This document shows positions 7,257-15,903 of a stretch of 64,000 bases of DNA, in pieces. Under the pieces are notes generated by a model, which saw only the letters and a list, made by a program, of their open reading frames with translations, did not search any database and had not been told where the DNA came from. Origin of the DNA: Tsuneonella aeria (GTDB taxonomy: Bacteria; Pseudomonadota; Alphaproteobacteria; Sphingomonadales; Sphingomonadaceae); NCBI RefSeq assembly GCF_009827495.1, contig NZ_WTZA01000001.1, forward strand, positions 1,240,001 through 1,304,000. The letters are read 5' to 3'. Position numbers and translations under genes: made by a program. How positions within the stretch are numbered: the stretch's first letter is position 1; every line of letters begins with the position of its first letter.

Positions 7257-9881
7257 CTAGCCTTCGCCCTCGCCATCGAGTGGGGGTGAAAGTGGAAAAG
7301 GGGTTTCGTCCGCGACCTGCACCACCCGCCAGGCGTTGCGCTCGCCGCTTTCGCCCTTTTCCAAGCGGAGCCCGCCGACCTGTTTTCCCTGGTTCTTGCT
7401 GAGGTACCAGCCGAGCTTGCCGTTGTTGATGCGATCGCGTTCCATCACCGGCAGATCGCAGAGTGCATCGTCGAGCTCGCGGTTCGGCGCCTCTACGGCG
7501 GTCTGAACCAGCTTGCGAACCGTGATCGACCGCTCGCCGTGCATCTGGTGCCAAGCGCGCAGGAAATCCTCTAGCAGCTCTGCGTGAGGATCGTGGCGCA
7601 TCTGATCAATCAGGCCGGCAGCGGGGTCGGACAGACCGAGCCACACTAGTGCGTGCCGGCAGTAGTCGCTCCAGAGGCCACCGTAGCTCGCCACGGGAGG
7701 CAAGTCGCCTTTCGGCGAGCCAGCCGCCTGCCACGCCTCGACCACCAGCAGTACATCGGCGACGAACGCTTCGCGATTGGCTTCAATCGCCGCGATCGGG
7801 TCGCCTTCATACTCAAGTGTCGCCGGCGAGGCCGAGCGGGCGTCTAGCTTGATCACCAGCACGCGCCGCAGCAGATCACCGACCGGCCCGGTATTGTTGC
7901 CCGAGCCGAGCACTAGCGTGCACGTGTTAACGGTGGCCATCTTGCTCGCACCGAGAACGCGATCGGTGGTCGACTCCGAGGTGAGCATCCGGTTGATCGG
8001 GCCGTAAGGCTTCCAGTCCCCATCCATATCGTCGAACAGGATTACCGCGGGCGAAGTCAGCAACGAAGCAAGCACCGACTTCGTCGCTTCTTCAGCGGAT
8101 TGCGGGTAGCTCATCATCAGCCCGTGACCGGGCCCAGCGTATTTGGAGATTACCCCGCACAGGAGCGATTTGCCGGTCCCTGAGCTCGGTGCCCTTACGT
8201 GGAAGGCGGGGGCGAGGCCCAGCGTCGGTCGCAATACGGCTGTGAAAATTGCGCTGACCGCAGCAGCTTCATCGGCGGGCGTGGCGAAGTGGAATTCCCG
8301 CAGCAGGTTGCGAGTCCGGTCCATCGCCAACTGCGCGTTCGTTTCCGTGGGCTGCGCGCGCGTGTACTTAGCGGCGTCGAACACGCCGTAGACTTGCGAC
8401 ACCGGGTCATAGCCTGGCGTGGCCACGAGCTGGCGATCGCTCGGCCTGAAGAATGGCTGGCGAGCTAGACCCTTCAGCGGAAGCAGCCGCTGGCGACGCC
8501 TCGATCGGCAAAGCATGGCGATGTGCCGCGGCGAGGGGTCGCAGGTCACCCACCGCTCCTTGTTACTGTCGCGCTTTTCCCAGTCGCACGCCGCGGAAAG
8601 CGCCATCGTCAACTCGGCTTCGTCCATGTCCTGGGTGCCAACGTGCCAGCCGTTCGACTGCACCCTGACGATCACGCCCGATGCGCTGTAGTACTGTCCA
8701 TCCGCCGCCAGCACCTCCTCCGCCGCTTCGGTGATCGCGTGGAGTTCGCCCGCGACCAGCCGTATCCGCGGCTTGTTGCGAGCTTCGGCTGGTGACATTT
8801 CGAGCCGCTTCAGCAGGTCGCCCATGTGATAGCGCTCGCCGTGCGAGTGTTGGCAGCGAAAGCCGCCGACTGGATATTGCAGGGACGGTTCGAAGTAGGC
8901 AGCTCCGGTGTCGAGGCCACCGGTATGCTCGGCGACCCACGGGCATGTGATGTCGTGTAAGCCCACCTTCAGCTGGGTTTTGTAAAGCCCCGCGTCCTTG
9001 AGCGCGGTCACGACCGGATTCTCTAGGCACCGCGGCGTGTAGACTTCCGGGTTGATGGCCGGCGCTGATCGAGCGGGTCGCGCGACCACGCCTTGGCGTG
9101 GAACAGCCGTCGCCTTCGCGACCACACCGCCAGGCACGAGCGCTTCCGTCAGGTCGTCCAGAGTGTAGGTGATCTTGGGGTTCCAGGAGCGCAGCTGGCA
9201 CTGGAAGGGATTGCCATCCTTACGGTACTGCGGCTTGCCGTTGATGCCTCGGGGCAGGCGCACCCAGCGTACGACGCCCTTCGCTCCAGGATCTCCTAGA
9301 CCGGCTTCGGTCACTAGATTCTGTGCCGCCTTCACGCGGTCGAAATCGCGTTCGGGTGGCGACAGTACATACCCGATCTGAAAATTGCCCGGGCTGGTTT
9401 CGATCTCATAAGTGGGAGTGACATCGGGGATAATCGCCCGATCGATCTTTCCGCCGACGTCGTCCAACACCAGTACATGATATGCAGCGGCTTGATCTTC
9501 GCGCCCGGACAATTCCCCGGTCGCCGTGGCCAGAATGCTCGCACAGTTAAAGTAGGTGTTTAGGTTGGGTTTGCAGACCGAAGACACCTCAGCTCCGTCG
9601 CGAGGGGACCAGCCACCCTCGTTAGGGTTGCCGGACTTGCCCAGTACAATCGCGTGCGCCCCCTCCGGGACTTCGGCGACCACGGCGCTGAGAAATTCGG
9701 CGTCGGTGACCGCGCTAAGGTCAGTCGCCCCGACGGACTTAGCTTCACCAGCTCCGGAAGGCTGGACTGGCTGGGAAGACCCAGGCGCTTCGATCGCTCT
9801 AGGTCTTAGCTTCATGCTGCCGATGGGGGTCTTAGTGTTTGGCTCGCCACCGGCGGAGCCATCGTTCGTAATGTCTGACAT
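7257..9881 (-). CDS. RepB-type primase / SF3-like helicase replication protein
   Basis: 874 aa. A low-complexity start (1-60) is followed by a RepB-like primase domain (about 80-235) with LVLDDVGGKID and PTYEIETSPGNFQIGYVLSPP, typical of plasmid and satellite primases. A central Cys/His stretch follows (CPWVAEHTGG...FRCQHSHGERYH). The C-terminal half has an ATPase with Walker A APSSGTGKSLL and Walker B VILFDDMDGDW, then a sensor-like GSGNNTG. It would prime and unwind the excised element. E3 uses a VapE ATPase in this slot and E2 a RepA-like one. Confidence 0.85.
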   Translation of the reverse strand: MSDITNDGSAGGEPNTKTPIGSMKLRPRAIEAPGSSQPVQPSGAGEAKSVGATDLSAVTDAEFLSAVVAEVPEGAHAIVLGKSGNPNEGGWSPRDGAEVSSVCKPNLNTYFNCASILATATGELSGREDQAAAYHVLVLDDVGGKIDRAIIPDVTPTYEIETSPGNFQIGYVLSPPERDFDRVKAAQNLVTEAGLGDPGAKGVVRWVRLPRGINGKPQYRKDGNPFQCQLRSWNPKITYTLDDLTEALVPGGVVAKATAVPRQGVVARPARSAPAINPEVYTPRCLENPVVTALKDAGLYKTQLKVGLHDITCPWVAEHTGGLDTGAAYFEPSLQYPVGGFRCQHSHGERYHMGDLLKRLEMSPAEARNKPRIRLVAGELHAITEAAEEVLAADGQYYSASGVIVRVQSNGWHVGTQDMDEAELTMALSAACDWEKRDSNKERWVTCDPSPRHIAMLCRSRRRQRLLPLKGLARQPFFRPSDRQLVATPGYDPVSQVYGVFDAAKYTRAQPTETNAQLAMDRTRNLLREFHFATPADEAAAVSAIFTAVLRPTLGLAPAFHVRAPSSGTGKSLLCGVISKYAGPGHGLMMSYPQSAEEATKSVLASLLTSPAVILFDDMDGDWKPYGPINRMLTSESTTDRVLGASKMATVNTCTLVLGSGNNTGPVGDLLRRVLVIKLDARSASPATLEYEGDPIAAIEANREAFVADVLLVVEAWQAAGSPKGDLPPVASYGGLWSDYCRHALVWLGLSDPAAGLIDQMRHDPHAELLEDFLRAWHQMHGERSITVRKLVQTAVEAPNRELDDALCDLPVMERDRINNGKLGWYLSKNQGKQVGGLRLEKGESGERNAWRVVQVADETPFPLSPPLDGEGEG

Positions 9882-10319
9882 CGAAGATACTCACTTCGAG
9901 TCTGCCCGAGGCGCCTTGTGAGACGACCTTCCAGCAGACCGCTAGAAAGCTTCGGCACCTCGCCGTTATCGTCGAAGGAGTAGTGTCGCCTGTCGCGCCG
10001 TCATCCGCCGAAGCAGCTAACGAAGGATCGACGGAGGCGCCCTGTCGCATTCGCGCATAGCGAGCAACAAGCTAGGCCCAGGGGTGTAGGAGAAGTCTCG
10101 TCCCGGCCACTTGGCTGCGATGAGGCATCGCACTCGGGACTCCGGATATAGAGCATGTTTTCTGATTGTAAACGGGAGTTAGTCGTTCGCGGTGGCCTCG
10201 ATATGGTTCGTTCAAAAGAGGTAAAAGGGGCGCCCGTGTCAACGCGACCGGCGCCTTTCGAAGCGGCCCCCTTTCACCCTTTTCGCCTCCTGGGTGCCGA
10301 ACCGCTGCAATTCCTGCGG
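9882..10319. other. non-coding region upstream of the E1 primase
   Basis: No supported gene; frames here lack ribosome sites and recognisable products. It probably holds the promoter for the primase and the 3' end of the next transcript. A GGGGCGCC...GGCGCC inverted pair lies around 10229-10252. Confidence 0.4.
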
Positions 10320-10703
10320 CTATGCGTGTTCGTGCATCCGGCACAGTTCCGCGAGCCCGGATCGATCGCCCCCGGCATCGGGCACCAGCAGGAAATAGGC
10401 AAAGTCGGTGCCTGTGGTTGTCAGCAGTTCGAACCAGCCGGGGTGATGTTCCAGCCAATCCCACCACGGGATTAACTCGCCAACTGCATTGCCCAGGGGT
10501 CCTTCTTTCGGATCGAAACCCAAAATGCCCTCTAGGTCCTTGGCGTCGTCATTGGGGTCGATCAGGACGATGCAGGTCAGTTGATCCCACAGGTCGGAAG
10601 CGCGGGCGTCCGAGACTATGCGTCCGATAAGGTTGCGGCAGGTGTCGCCGAGCGGCGTGGCCAAGGCGGCTTCGAGCGTGGCGTCGTCATAGATGGTCAA
10701 CAT
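10320..10703 (-). CDS. backbone small protein P1 (E1 copy)
   Basis: 127 aa, start MLTIYDDATLEAAL with AAAGGGAAG upstream. It is clearly homologous to 34940-35329 in E3: the same MLT.YDDATLE start, DLW..LTCVLVI, LGFDP..GPL and FAYF.LVPD end. It is also distantly like its neighbour P2, sharing an N-terminal 'A.L.AFLATPLG' type segment, a conserved HPGW, and a hydrophobic end strand. Acidic, probably cytoplasmic, no known domain seen. Conservation in two elements points to a core function. Confidence 0.75.
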   Translation of the reverse strand: MLTIYDDATLEAALATPLGDTCRNLIGRIVSDARASDLWDQLTCIVLIDPNDDAKDLEGILGFDPKEGPLGNAVGELIPWWDWLEHHPGWFELLTTTGTDFAYFLLVPDAGGDRSGLAELCRMHEHA

Positions 10704-10725
10704 GTCACTTCCCTTTCGTTGGGCA

Positions 10726-10750
10726 CAAAAAAGGGGCCTCTCGGGCCCCG
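10726..10750 (-). terminator. intrinsic terminator between P2 and P1 (E1)
   Basis: Minus strand: GGGGCCCGAGAGGCCCC hairpin (10733-10749) followed directly by TTTTTT. It lies between two co-oriented backbone genes, about 25 nt before the start of P1. Confidence 0.85.
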
Positions 10751-10778
10751 TGCTGCGATTGTTAGTCGTTGGTGAAAG

Positions 10779-11057
10779 TCAGGTGCGTGTCAGGATTATC
10801 CAACCGAACCCGTCGTCCGACACGATATGCACCTCCTCGACGAATCCGGGGTGCTCAGTGCGATATTCGTAGCAATCAGGATCGAGGCCGAGGCTTCGCA
10901 CTGACTCTCCGGGTCCGCGCACGGCGATCGCGGCGATGTCCTCAAACTCGTATTCGGCCAGCCGCTCAAGGTGCGGCGCGATGATGGGCTCGGTCTCCCG
11001 GCCGAGCGGTGTTGCCAGGAAAGCATCAAGCTCCCCCGCGGTGCGCAATACGATCAT
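10779..11057 (-). CDS. backbone small protein P2 (E1 copy)
   Basis: 92 aa, start ATG with GGAGCATACC upstream. It is nearly colinear with 35400-35678 in E3 (shared RTAGELDAFLATPLG, TEPIIAPHLERLAEYEF, DIAAIAV, EHPG, GWGWI-like end). Acidic, no membrane span, no recognised domain. A fold shared with P1 is likely from the common ATPLG, HPG and end-strand pattern. Confidence 0.75.
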   Translation of the reverse strand: MIVLRTAGELDAFLATPLGRETEPIIAPHLERLAEYEFEDIAAIAVRGPGESVRSLGLDPDCYEYRTEHPGFVEEVHIVSDDGFGWIILTRT

Positions 11058-11082
11058 GATGGTATGCTCCTGAAATGCGAAA

Positions 11083-11108
11083 GGGCCCGTCGATCGCTCG
11101 ACGGGCCC
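11083..11108 (-). terminator. hairpin between DUF4230 gene and P2 (E1)
   Basis: A perfect inverted repeat GGGCCCGTCGA/TCGACGGGCCC with a 4-nt loop at 11083-11108. On the minus strand a modest U-rich tract follows. It resembles the other inter-gene terminators of this backbone. Confidence 0.65.
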
Positions 11109-11132
11109 TCGTGGGACTGGTGGTGGTAGATG

Positions 11133-11756
11133 TTAGAAAGTCGCGGCCACCTCTACGTCAGGTCTGCCGGCGATCCTTAGGGGCACCTCGAAATACGTCT
11201 CGACGTTATCGATTGCCCTGCTTCGTGCTGCCTCCACGAAAGCTTTACCCTGCGCCTGTGCGGTGACCGCCCGACGCGCCTTCGTGTAGTTTCGCTTCAG
11301 CAGCTCATCGACTTGAGACTGGCTGTAGGTAAGCAAGCCACCGTTGATCGTGGTTGCCTGCTCGGGCTGGAAAGCGATGTCCCCGATGATGACCGGCGGC
11401 ACCTTCACCCGAACTAACTTAGCTTTCTCGTCGTAAGTGACATGGGCGAGGCTTAGCTTGCCGAGGTCGACGTAGTAGTTGACCACTGCAGGCACGATTA
11501 ACTCCTGCCGACCCTTGAAAATCCAAGCTTTCGTCCGAGTGTCTTTTACCCGAGCGGTGCCCTTGAAGGCGAACACCAGCATCTTGTTCTCGTTGCGCAG
11601 GCTTTCGACCGTTGCGGAAAGAACCTTGTTGGTGTCGGTTTGCAGAAAGCCCGTCTGTTCGACGTTTTCGTCGAGCTGTTCCTTAGGCGCGACCCAATAG
11701 CCGAGTCCGAAGGCCGCTATTGGGAGGGCGACAAGGGCGACCCGTTCTCCGCTCAC
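11133..11756 (-). CDS. DUF4230-family membrane-anchored protein (E1 copy)
   Basis: 207 aa. One N-terminal hydrophobic segment (VALVALPIAAFGLGYWV, about 6-22) anchors an exported domain. The domain has the DUF4230-like pattern: a short FLQTDT segment, repeated beta strands, LIVPAVVNYYVDL, and a C-terminal amphipathic helix rich in Ala/Arg/Gln. It is closely similar over its full length to 35754-36377 in E3. It overlaps the lipoprotein gene by 4 nt, so translation is coupled. Biochemical role unknown. Confidence 0.75.
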   Translation of the reverse strand: MSGERVALVALPIAAFGLGYWVAPKEQLDENVEQTGFLQTDTNKVLSATVESLRNENKMLVFAFKGTARVKDTRTKAWIFKGRQELIVPAVVNYYVDLGKLSLAHVTYDEKAKLVRVKVPPVIIGDIAFQPEQATTINGGLLTYSQSQVDELLKRNYTKARRAVTAQAQGKAFVEAARSRAIDNVETYFEVPLRIAGRPDVEVAATF

Positions 11757-12319
11757 TTGAGGCTAAACAGGATGGGAGCCTCGACGTTCGGCTCCATCGG
11801 CCATGTGACGGCTGCAGCAACCGCGCTGTCGAAGGATGCTTTGAGTTGCCATGTGTCTCTATCGAAAGAAGCCTTCTCGACCTTCCACACCGACGTCTCT
11901 GTCGCCGTAACCTTAGGGTTCAGATCGCCCGTGCCGTGGCTGTCGCTTTTCAGAGCGCCTTCCAAAGCGGTCGCCTCGGTGTCCTTCGCAAGAGTTACCT
12001 CCTCCCCGTTGATGAGTTCCACCTTGGGGAAATCCCACCTGTCGATTGGCTCTTTGCCAATGTTTTTGATTGTGTACCGAACGACTACGAAGACCTCGCC
12101 GGATCCAGCTTTGGGGCCTATCCCTACAGGGCCGATCTGACTGCGCTCCTCCACCTTAGTGATCGCAAATTCCAATCCACCCGCGGACGCAGTTTCACCT
12201 AGTTTGTAAATCTTATCTGGCGCAGCGGCTGTTTCCGTGGGGGCGATTGTGTCGTCGGCTGAATCGCATCCGGTCAGCAAAATTGCGGACGCAAGGATTG
12301 CGGTGTGTAGGTTTCGCAT
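11753..12319 (-). CDS. lipoprotein with DUF4352-like domain
   Basis: 188 aa from MRNLHTAILASAILLTGC; GGAG lies 6 nt upstream and a second ATG 12 nt earlier is less well spaced. Signal peptide with lipobox LTGC (Cys about 18), then a low-complexity linker and an immunoglobulin-like domain (about 40-185) with VFVVVRYTIKNIGKEPID, as in DUF4352 proteins that bind surface partners. It is present in E1 but not E3, inserted between the DUF6961 and DUF4230 genes. Confidence 0.75.
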   Translation of the reverse strand: MRNLHTAILASAILLTGCDSADDTIAPTETAAAPDKIYKLGETASAGGLEFAITKVEERSQIGPVGIGPKAGSGEVFVVVRYTIKNIGKEPIDRWDFPKVELINGEEVTLAKDTEATALEGALKSDSHGTGDLNPKVTATETSVWKVEKASFDRDTWQLKASFDSAVAAAVTWPMEPNVEAPILFSLK

Positions 12320-12704
12320 AGTTTTCTCCATGTGTGAGGGAACCGAGCGGCGGTGCGCCGCGCGGCTGGAACAGACCTGAGCTTGATCTTGCTGTGCTCC
12401 CTCACGCCTGGGAGCTGCTCGGCCCTTGCCGCCCCTATGTACCTCTCGGGAGCGGCGGCCGAAGCCGGATGTTGGAAACCTACTCATCATAGGCGCATGA
12501 GCCTTTACCGTTTCCGGCTGGACATGCGCGCATGCCACCCGGTCTTCAGCGTGTGCTGTTGACCGAGCGATGAGAGGGGTTTCCGCGCCCCGCCTTCCGG
12601 CTTTCACGGAAGGCAGAGCGGTGTGGCGTGAGTTCTGTTGGACCGCAAGCAAACTCAGGTTATCCTATATAAGATACTGTTTTTGCTGTGTTTTTGTGAG
12701 TCGC
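12320..12704. other. non-coding stretch before the lipoprotein gene
   Basis: No gene supported. It contains an AT-rich patch at about 12660-12690 (TATATAAG), a plausible promoter for the minus-strand lipoprotein/DUF4230 genes. Confidence 0.4.
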
Positions 12705-12905
12705 TTAGTGCAGGCTCTGCCCGCCAGGTGACTTGTCTAGAAGCTTGTGGATGCGTTCGATGATCGCCTGGAACGTGCGCACGCCCGCCAAGTCACCCTG
12801 CTCCAGTAGTTCGTCGCACCGCATGGCCGCGATAACCGGAGCGTCCTCTTGGTGTCGATTGACGTAGGCGTTCGCGCAAGCCCAGAGTTCCCAGTCGCTA
12901 ATCAC
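12705..12905 (-). CDS. DUF6961-like small protein (E1 copy)
   Basis: 66 aa from GTG at 12905 (MISDWELWACANAYVNRHQ...). The E3 copy at 36483-36683 differs by only a few residues. Pattern ELWACA..V..H..DAP...A.R.....GD..G...F..I.....L resembles the DUF6961 family common in Sphingomonadales elements. The upstream frame runs through the thermonuclease gene and lacks a shared start, so the short form was chosen. Function unknown. Confidence 0.65.
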   Translation of the reverse strand: MISDWELWACANAYVNRHQEDAPVIAAMRCDELLEQGDLAGVRTFQAIIERIHKLLDKSPGGQSLH

Positions 12906-12906
12906 C

Positions 12907-13623
12907 CTAGCGAACGATCGCCCGCCGATACCCGGCCGCTTGCGCCTCTGCTTCGCTGCAGAACATCGCCTCTGCCCGGGTCTGGTTGTAGTACGGCATT
13001 CCGGGGAGGTGGTAGATCCAGTCCCCGCGCCTGCTGTGGTTGCCCTTGATCGTGCAGCCCTGCGATTGGCTGGTTGAGGCCCGGGGTTGCTGTAGCAGCC
13101 GCGCGGGAGCCTGCGCAGCGGCCGCTCGCTCTTCACTCTGTCGGCGGAAATCCGCCGGCAACTCGAAGGTGGAATCCCAAATACCCACGCGCGCAGTTTT
13201 GGCACGCACCTCGTCGGCCACGTAGTCCGGCGCGTACGCTCGGAAGGCCGTCGCCCAGCCCTGAGCGACCATCGTCCGGTTGAGTTCAATGCCTCCTGCC
13301 AAGCAAACAGACACTGCACGTCCGTAGATGTCTCTCCCCCGCGCCCTGCAGCTGACCGTCTGACCCTCCACTAGCGAACGCAGCTTTCCCGCCGCCGCCT
13401 CACCGCATGGCCACGCCTGGCCGTCCCGCGAGCACTTCTGCTTCCCCTCCGGCGCGTCGATGCCGAACAGGCGGACCTCGACCCCGATGACCGTGAGGCT
13501 GTCGCCGTCGATCGCGTCGGCCGTGCCGGTGAACGACGACTGCGCGCTGAGCGGAAGTGCGCAGAGAGCAGCCCCGCCGATCACTAGGAGAGCGGCAGAT
13601 CGGATGTGTTTTGCGGTAGGCAC
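12907..13623 (-). CDS. secreted thermonuclease (SNase-like), E1 copy
   Basis: 238 aa from GTG at 13623, with GGGAG 7 nt upstream. Signal peptide (SAALLVIGGAALCALPLSAQ), then an SNase domain at about 25-150: DAIDGDSLTV, VEVRLFGIDAPE, RGRDIYGRAVSVC, ELNRTMVAQGWA. The catalytic Arg/Asp/Glu set fits the staphylococcal-nuclease family. A C-terminal module GCTIKGNHSRRGDWIYHLPG ending with FCSEAEAQAAGYR is typical of alphaproteobacterial secreted members. It likely cleaves DNA in the periplasm or outside. The E3 copy is close to identical in layout. Confidence 0.88.
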   Translation of the reverse strand: MPTAKHIRSAALLVIGGAALCALPLSAQSSFTGTADAIDGDSLTVIGVEVRLFGIDAPEGKQKCSRDGQAWPCGEAAAGKLRSLVEGQTVSCRARGRDIYGRAVSVCLAGGIELNRTMVAQGWATAFRAYAPDYVADEVRAKTARVGIWDSTFELPADFRRQSEERAAAAQAPARLLQQPRASTSQSQGCTIKGNHSRRGDWIYHLPGMPYYNQTRAEAMFCSEAEAQAAGYRRAIVR

Positions 13624-13746
13624 GTTGGTCTCCCTCAGGCGGCCATTATGCACATCAGTCAGCGGATTGCACTCTCGGGCTGGCGCGTCCGCTGCCCTCG
13701 CAGCAACGGATGTGCGCTTTCAGAAGCCGGCGCTATATTAGGGCCG

Positions 13747-14424
13747 ATGCTGACCCTGCCTGACCAGCCCAGAGCCATGCGGGACCCCGCCGTGCGGGAG
13801 GCGAGGCTTGCAGCACTTAATGAACCGCACATCGCGCCCCTTACTGACCTGGTGCATGCCTTCCGCGCGAGGGACGACAGTGAGTACCCGTTCTTTGACC
13901 CGGCAGACGGCGGCGTGGGCGCCTCGATCCTGTTCCTGCTGGAGAAGCCGGGGCCCATGACGGTGCCTAAGGGAAAGGGTCTGTGGCAGGGTTCAGGGTT
14001 CATCAGCCGGGACAACGATGAACCCACCGCGGAGGCGTCTTTCCGGTTCTACCGGGAGGCCGGCGTGGACCGGCGGCAGTCCGTGGTCTGGAACGTGATC
14101 CCCGGCTGGAACGGCACCATCAGGGTCACCCCGGCGGAGCTGCGGGCGGGCGTCGAGGACCTTGCATCAGTCCTAGGCCTGCTGCCGCAGCTGCAGACGA
14201 TCGTGCTGGTGGGTAGGAGGGCGGCGCCGGGCGAGCCCCCGATCCGCGGCCTCGGAGACTACGCGGTGTTCCACTCGGCCCATCCTTCGGGGCAGGTCCG
14301 AGCCGGCAATCCTCGCCTGTGGGCCGAGATACCGCTCATCTGGAAGGCTGCCTGGGAGGCAACGCTCACTAGCATTAAACACGCAAAGATTCTGACCTGT
14401 CCACGCGCAGATCAACCCGCCTAG
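13747..14424 (+). CDS. uracil-DNA glycosylase superfamily protein
   Basis: 225 aa from ATG at 13747; the longer frame overlaps the divergent thermonuclease gene. UDG-like features: a hydrophobic strand with acid/gly ILFLLEKPGP, then VVWNVIPGWNG (motif A-like region), a strand TIVLVGRRA, and HPSG in FHSAHPSGQVRAGNP (motif B). Active members remove uracil or other bases from DNA. A defence or repair role is inferred from its place before the TIR/caspase genes. The substrate cannot be read from sequence. Confidence 0.7.
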   Translation: MLTLPDQPRAMRDPAVREARLAALNEPHIAPLTDLVHAFRARDDSEYPFFDPADGGVGASILFLLEKPGPMTVPKGKGLWQGSGFISRDNDEPTAEASFRFYREAGVDRRQSVVWNVIPGWNGTIRVTPAELRAGVEDLASVLGLLPQLQTIVLVGRRAAPGEPPIRGLGDYAVFHSAHPSGQVRAGNPRLWAEIPLIWKAAWEATLTSIKHAKILTCPRADQPA

Positions 14425-14543
14425 GATAATGAACGCTCCCAGTATGGGCCAAAAAGATCCAAAACGCTAAGGCGCTCTTATTGCCCAACCGTCTGTTAAT
14501 GGATATGCCGTTCTTTCGATCGCAATCGAGCAAGAGGTTTCAC

Positions 14544-14915
14544 ATGGCAGACCGAAAGACAGTTTTCGTGGCTTTTGCGATCGAGGACCAGAGCATTCGC
14601 GATATGATCAAGGGCCAATCTCTCAACACGAGCACGCCTTTCGAATACATCGATATGTCGGTAACGGAAGCTTACAGCGAGGAATGGAAGAAGAAGGTTC
14701 GCACCCGGATCCTTCGTTCGCACGGTGTTCTCGCGATCATTAGCAAAAACTCGCTAACTTCAACCGGACAAAAGTGGGAGATTGCGTGCGCTAAGGAGGA
14801 AGGCATCCCTGTGCGCGGAATATGGGCGTACAAAGAAGACCGCACAGACGTAGCCGGCGTCAACACTATGGTGTGGACTTGGGAAAACCTGGCTAACTGG
14901 ATCGATGGGCTTTGA
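14544..14915 (+). CDS. TIR-like protein (ThsB-type), Thoeris-like sensor
   Basis: 123 aa; start [11 protein letters not shown] chosen for AGAGG 6 nt upstream. Single ThsB/DUF1863 TIR-like domain: beta-[16 protein letters not shown], later [13 protein letters not shown], and [17 protein letters not shown] with a candidate NADase Glu79. In Thoeris systems such proteins sense phage and convert NAD+ to a cyclic ADP-ribose signal. The next gene, overlapping or almost touching, encodes a caspase-like protease, the pairing that defines type IV Thoeris. Base composition is more AT-rich than the flanking genes, consistent with separate acquisition. Confidence 0.85.
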   Translation: MADRKTVFVAFAIEDQSIRDMIKGQSLNTSTPFEYIDMSVTEAYSEEWKKKVRTRILRSHGVLAIISKNSLTSTGQKWEIACAKEEGIPVRGIWAYKEDRTDVAGVNTMVWTWENLANWIDGL

Positions 14916-14916
14916 G

Positions 14917-15903
14917 ATGCGCAAGGCTCTCGTTGTCGGAATCGACCACTACACAAAAGTGTCGCCCCTCTACGGTTGCGTGAACGACTCTTTCGCAGTC
15001 AAGGCAATGCTGGACCGTCACGCAGATGGGTCAGTTAATTTTGCGGTTAAGCACCTCACGAGCACCGGGCCGCAGGACGGAGTTGCTCGGACCCCTTTCC
15101 GCAGCGCAATTGAAGAGCTCTTCGCTGGCGACGGCGAGGTCTCGCTTCTTTATTTTGCGGGACATGGTCACATCGAAGCTACAGGAGGATACCTCTGCTC
15201 TTCTGACGTTGAATCGGGTAACGACGGAGTAGCGCTCGCTGAAATAATGATAATGGCTAATCAGTCTGGCGTGCATAACCGGGTAATAATTCTGGACAGC
15301 TGTCACAGCGGGGTGGCGGGTGGCTCCGCTCTTCAACAGAATGTAGCTGAGATCAATGATGGAGTGACAATCCTTACGGCGTCTACAGCAGAGCAGTACG
15401 CGACTGAGGAAAATGGGCAGGGTGTTTTCACTACTCTACTTGTCGATGCGCTCGGTGGGGCGGCAGCCAATCTTGTAGGCGAAGTAACGCCAGGAGGCGT
15501 TTACGCTCACGTGGATCAGTCACTTGGGCCTTGGGCTCAACGACCGGTATTCAAAACCAACGTTAAGCGATTCGTTTCGTTAAGAAAGGTCCAGCCCCCC
15601 TTAGAACTCACCGAGTTGCGGAGAATATCGGAGTTCTTCCCCGCCCCTGGATTTGCCTTAGAACTAGACCCGAGTTACGAACCGGAGCGGCATGACACTT
15701 GGGAAAAGGACCCGCAAGGTATCCCGCCGCCCAACCCTGATCGGAACGCAGAGTTTGCGATCTTGCAGAAATACAATCGGGTAGGTCTGCTCGTGCCTGA
15801 AGATGCCCCTCATATGTGGCATGCGGCTATGCATTCGAAGAGTGTACGCCTCACCGCCCTCGGTGAGCACTATCGCCGGTTAGCTGCTAAGGACCTTATT
15901 TAG
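14917..15903 (+). CDS. caspase-like protease (peptidase C14), Thoeris-like effector
   Basis: 328 aa from ATG at 14917; an in-frame ATG at 14905 adds four residues. N-terminal caspase-like domain (about 1-205): [10 protein letters not shown], catalytic His83 in YFAGHGH and catalytic Cys129 in ILDSCHSG. The C-terminal 120 residues ([13 protein letters not shown]...) are not a family I know and may sense ligand or choose substrate. In type IV Thoeris the TIR product activates such a protease, which degrades cell proteins and aborts infection. The gene is coupled to the TIR gene and overlaps the next gene by 1 nt. Confidence 0.88.
   Translation: MRKALVVGIDHYTKVSPLYGCVNDSFAVKAMLDRHADGSVNFAVKHLTSTGPQDGVARTPFRSAIEELFAGDGEVSLLYFAGHGHIEATGGYLCSSDVESGNDGVALAEIMIMANQSGVHNRVIILDSCHSGVAGGSALQQNVAEINDGVTILTASTAEQYATEENGQGVFTTLLVDALGGAAANLVGEVTPGGVYAHVDQSLGPWAQRPVFKTNVKRFVSLRKVQPPLELTELRRISEFFPAPGFALELDPSYEPERHDTWEKDPQGIPPPNPDRNAEFAILQKYNRVGLLVPEDAPHMWHAAMHSKSVRLTALGEHYRRLAAKDLI

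Noticed and set aside
12906..13319. Longer N-terminus for the DUF6961-like gene
   Set aside because: The extended frame lies inside the thermonuclease gene, has no matching start in the E3 copy and reads as Arg-rich noise.
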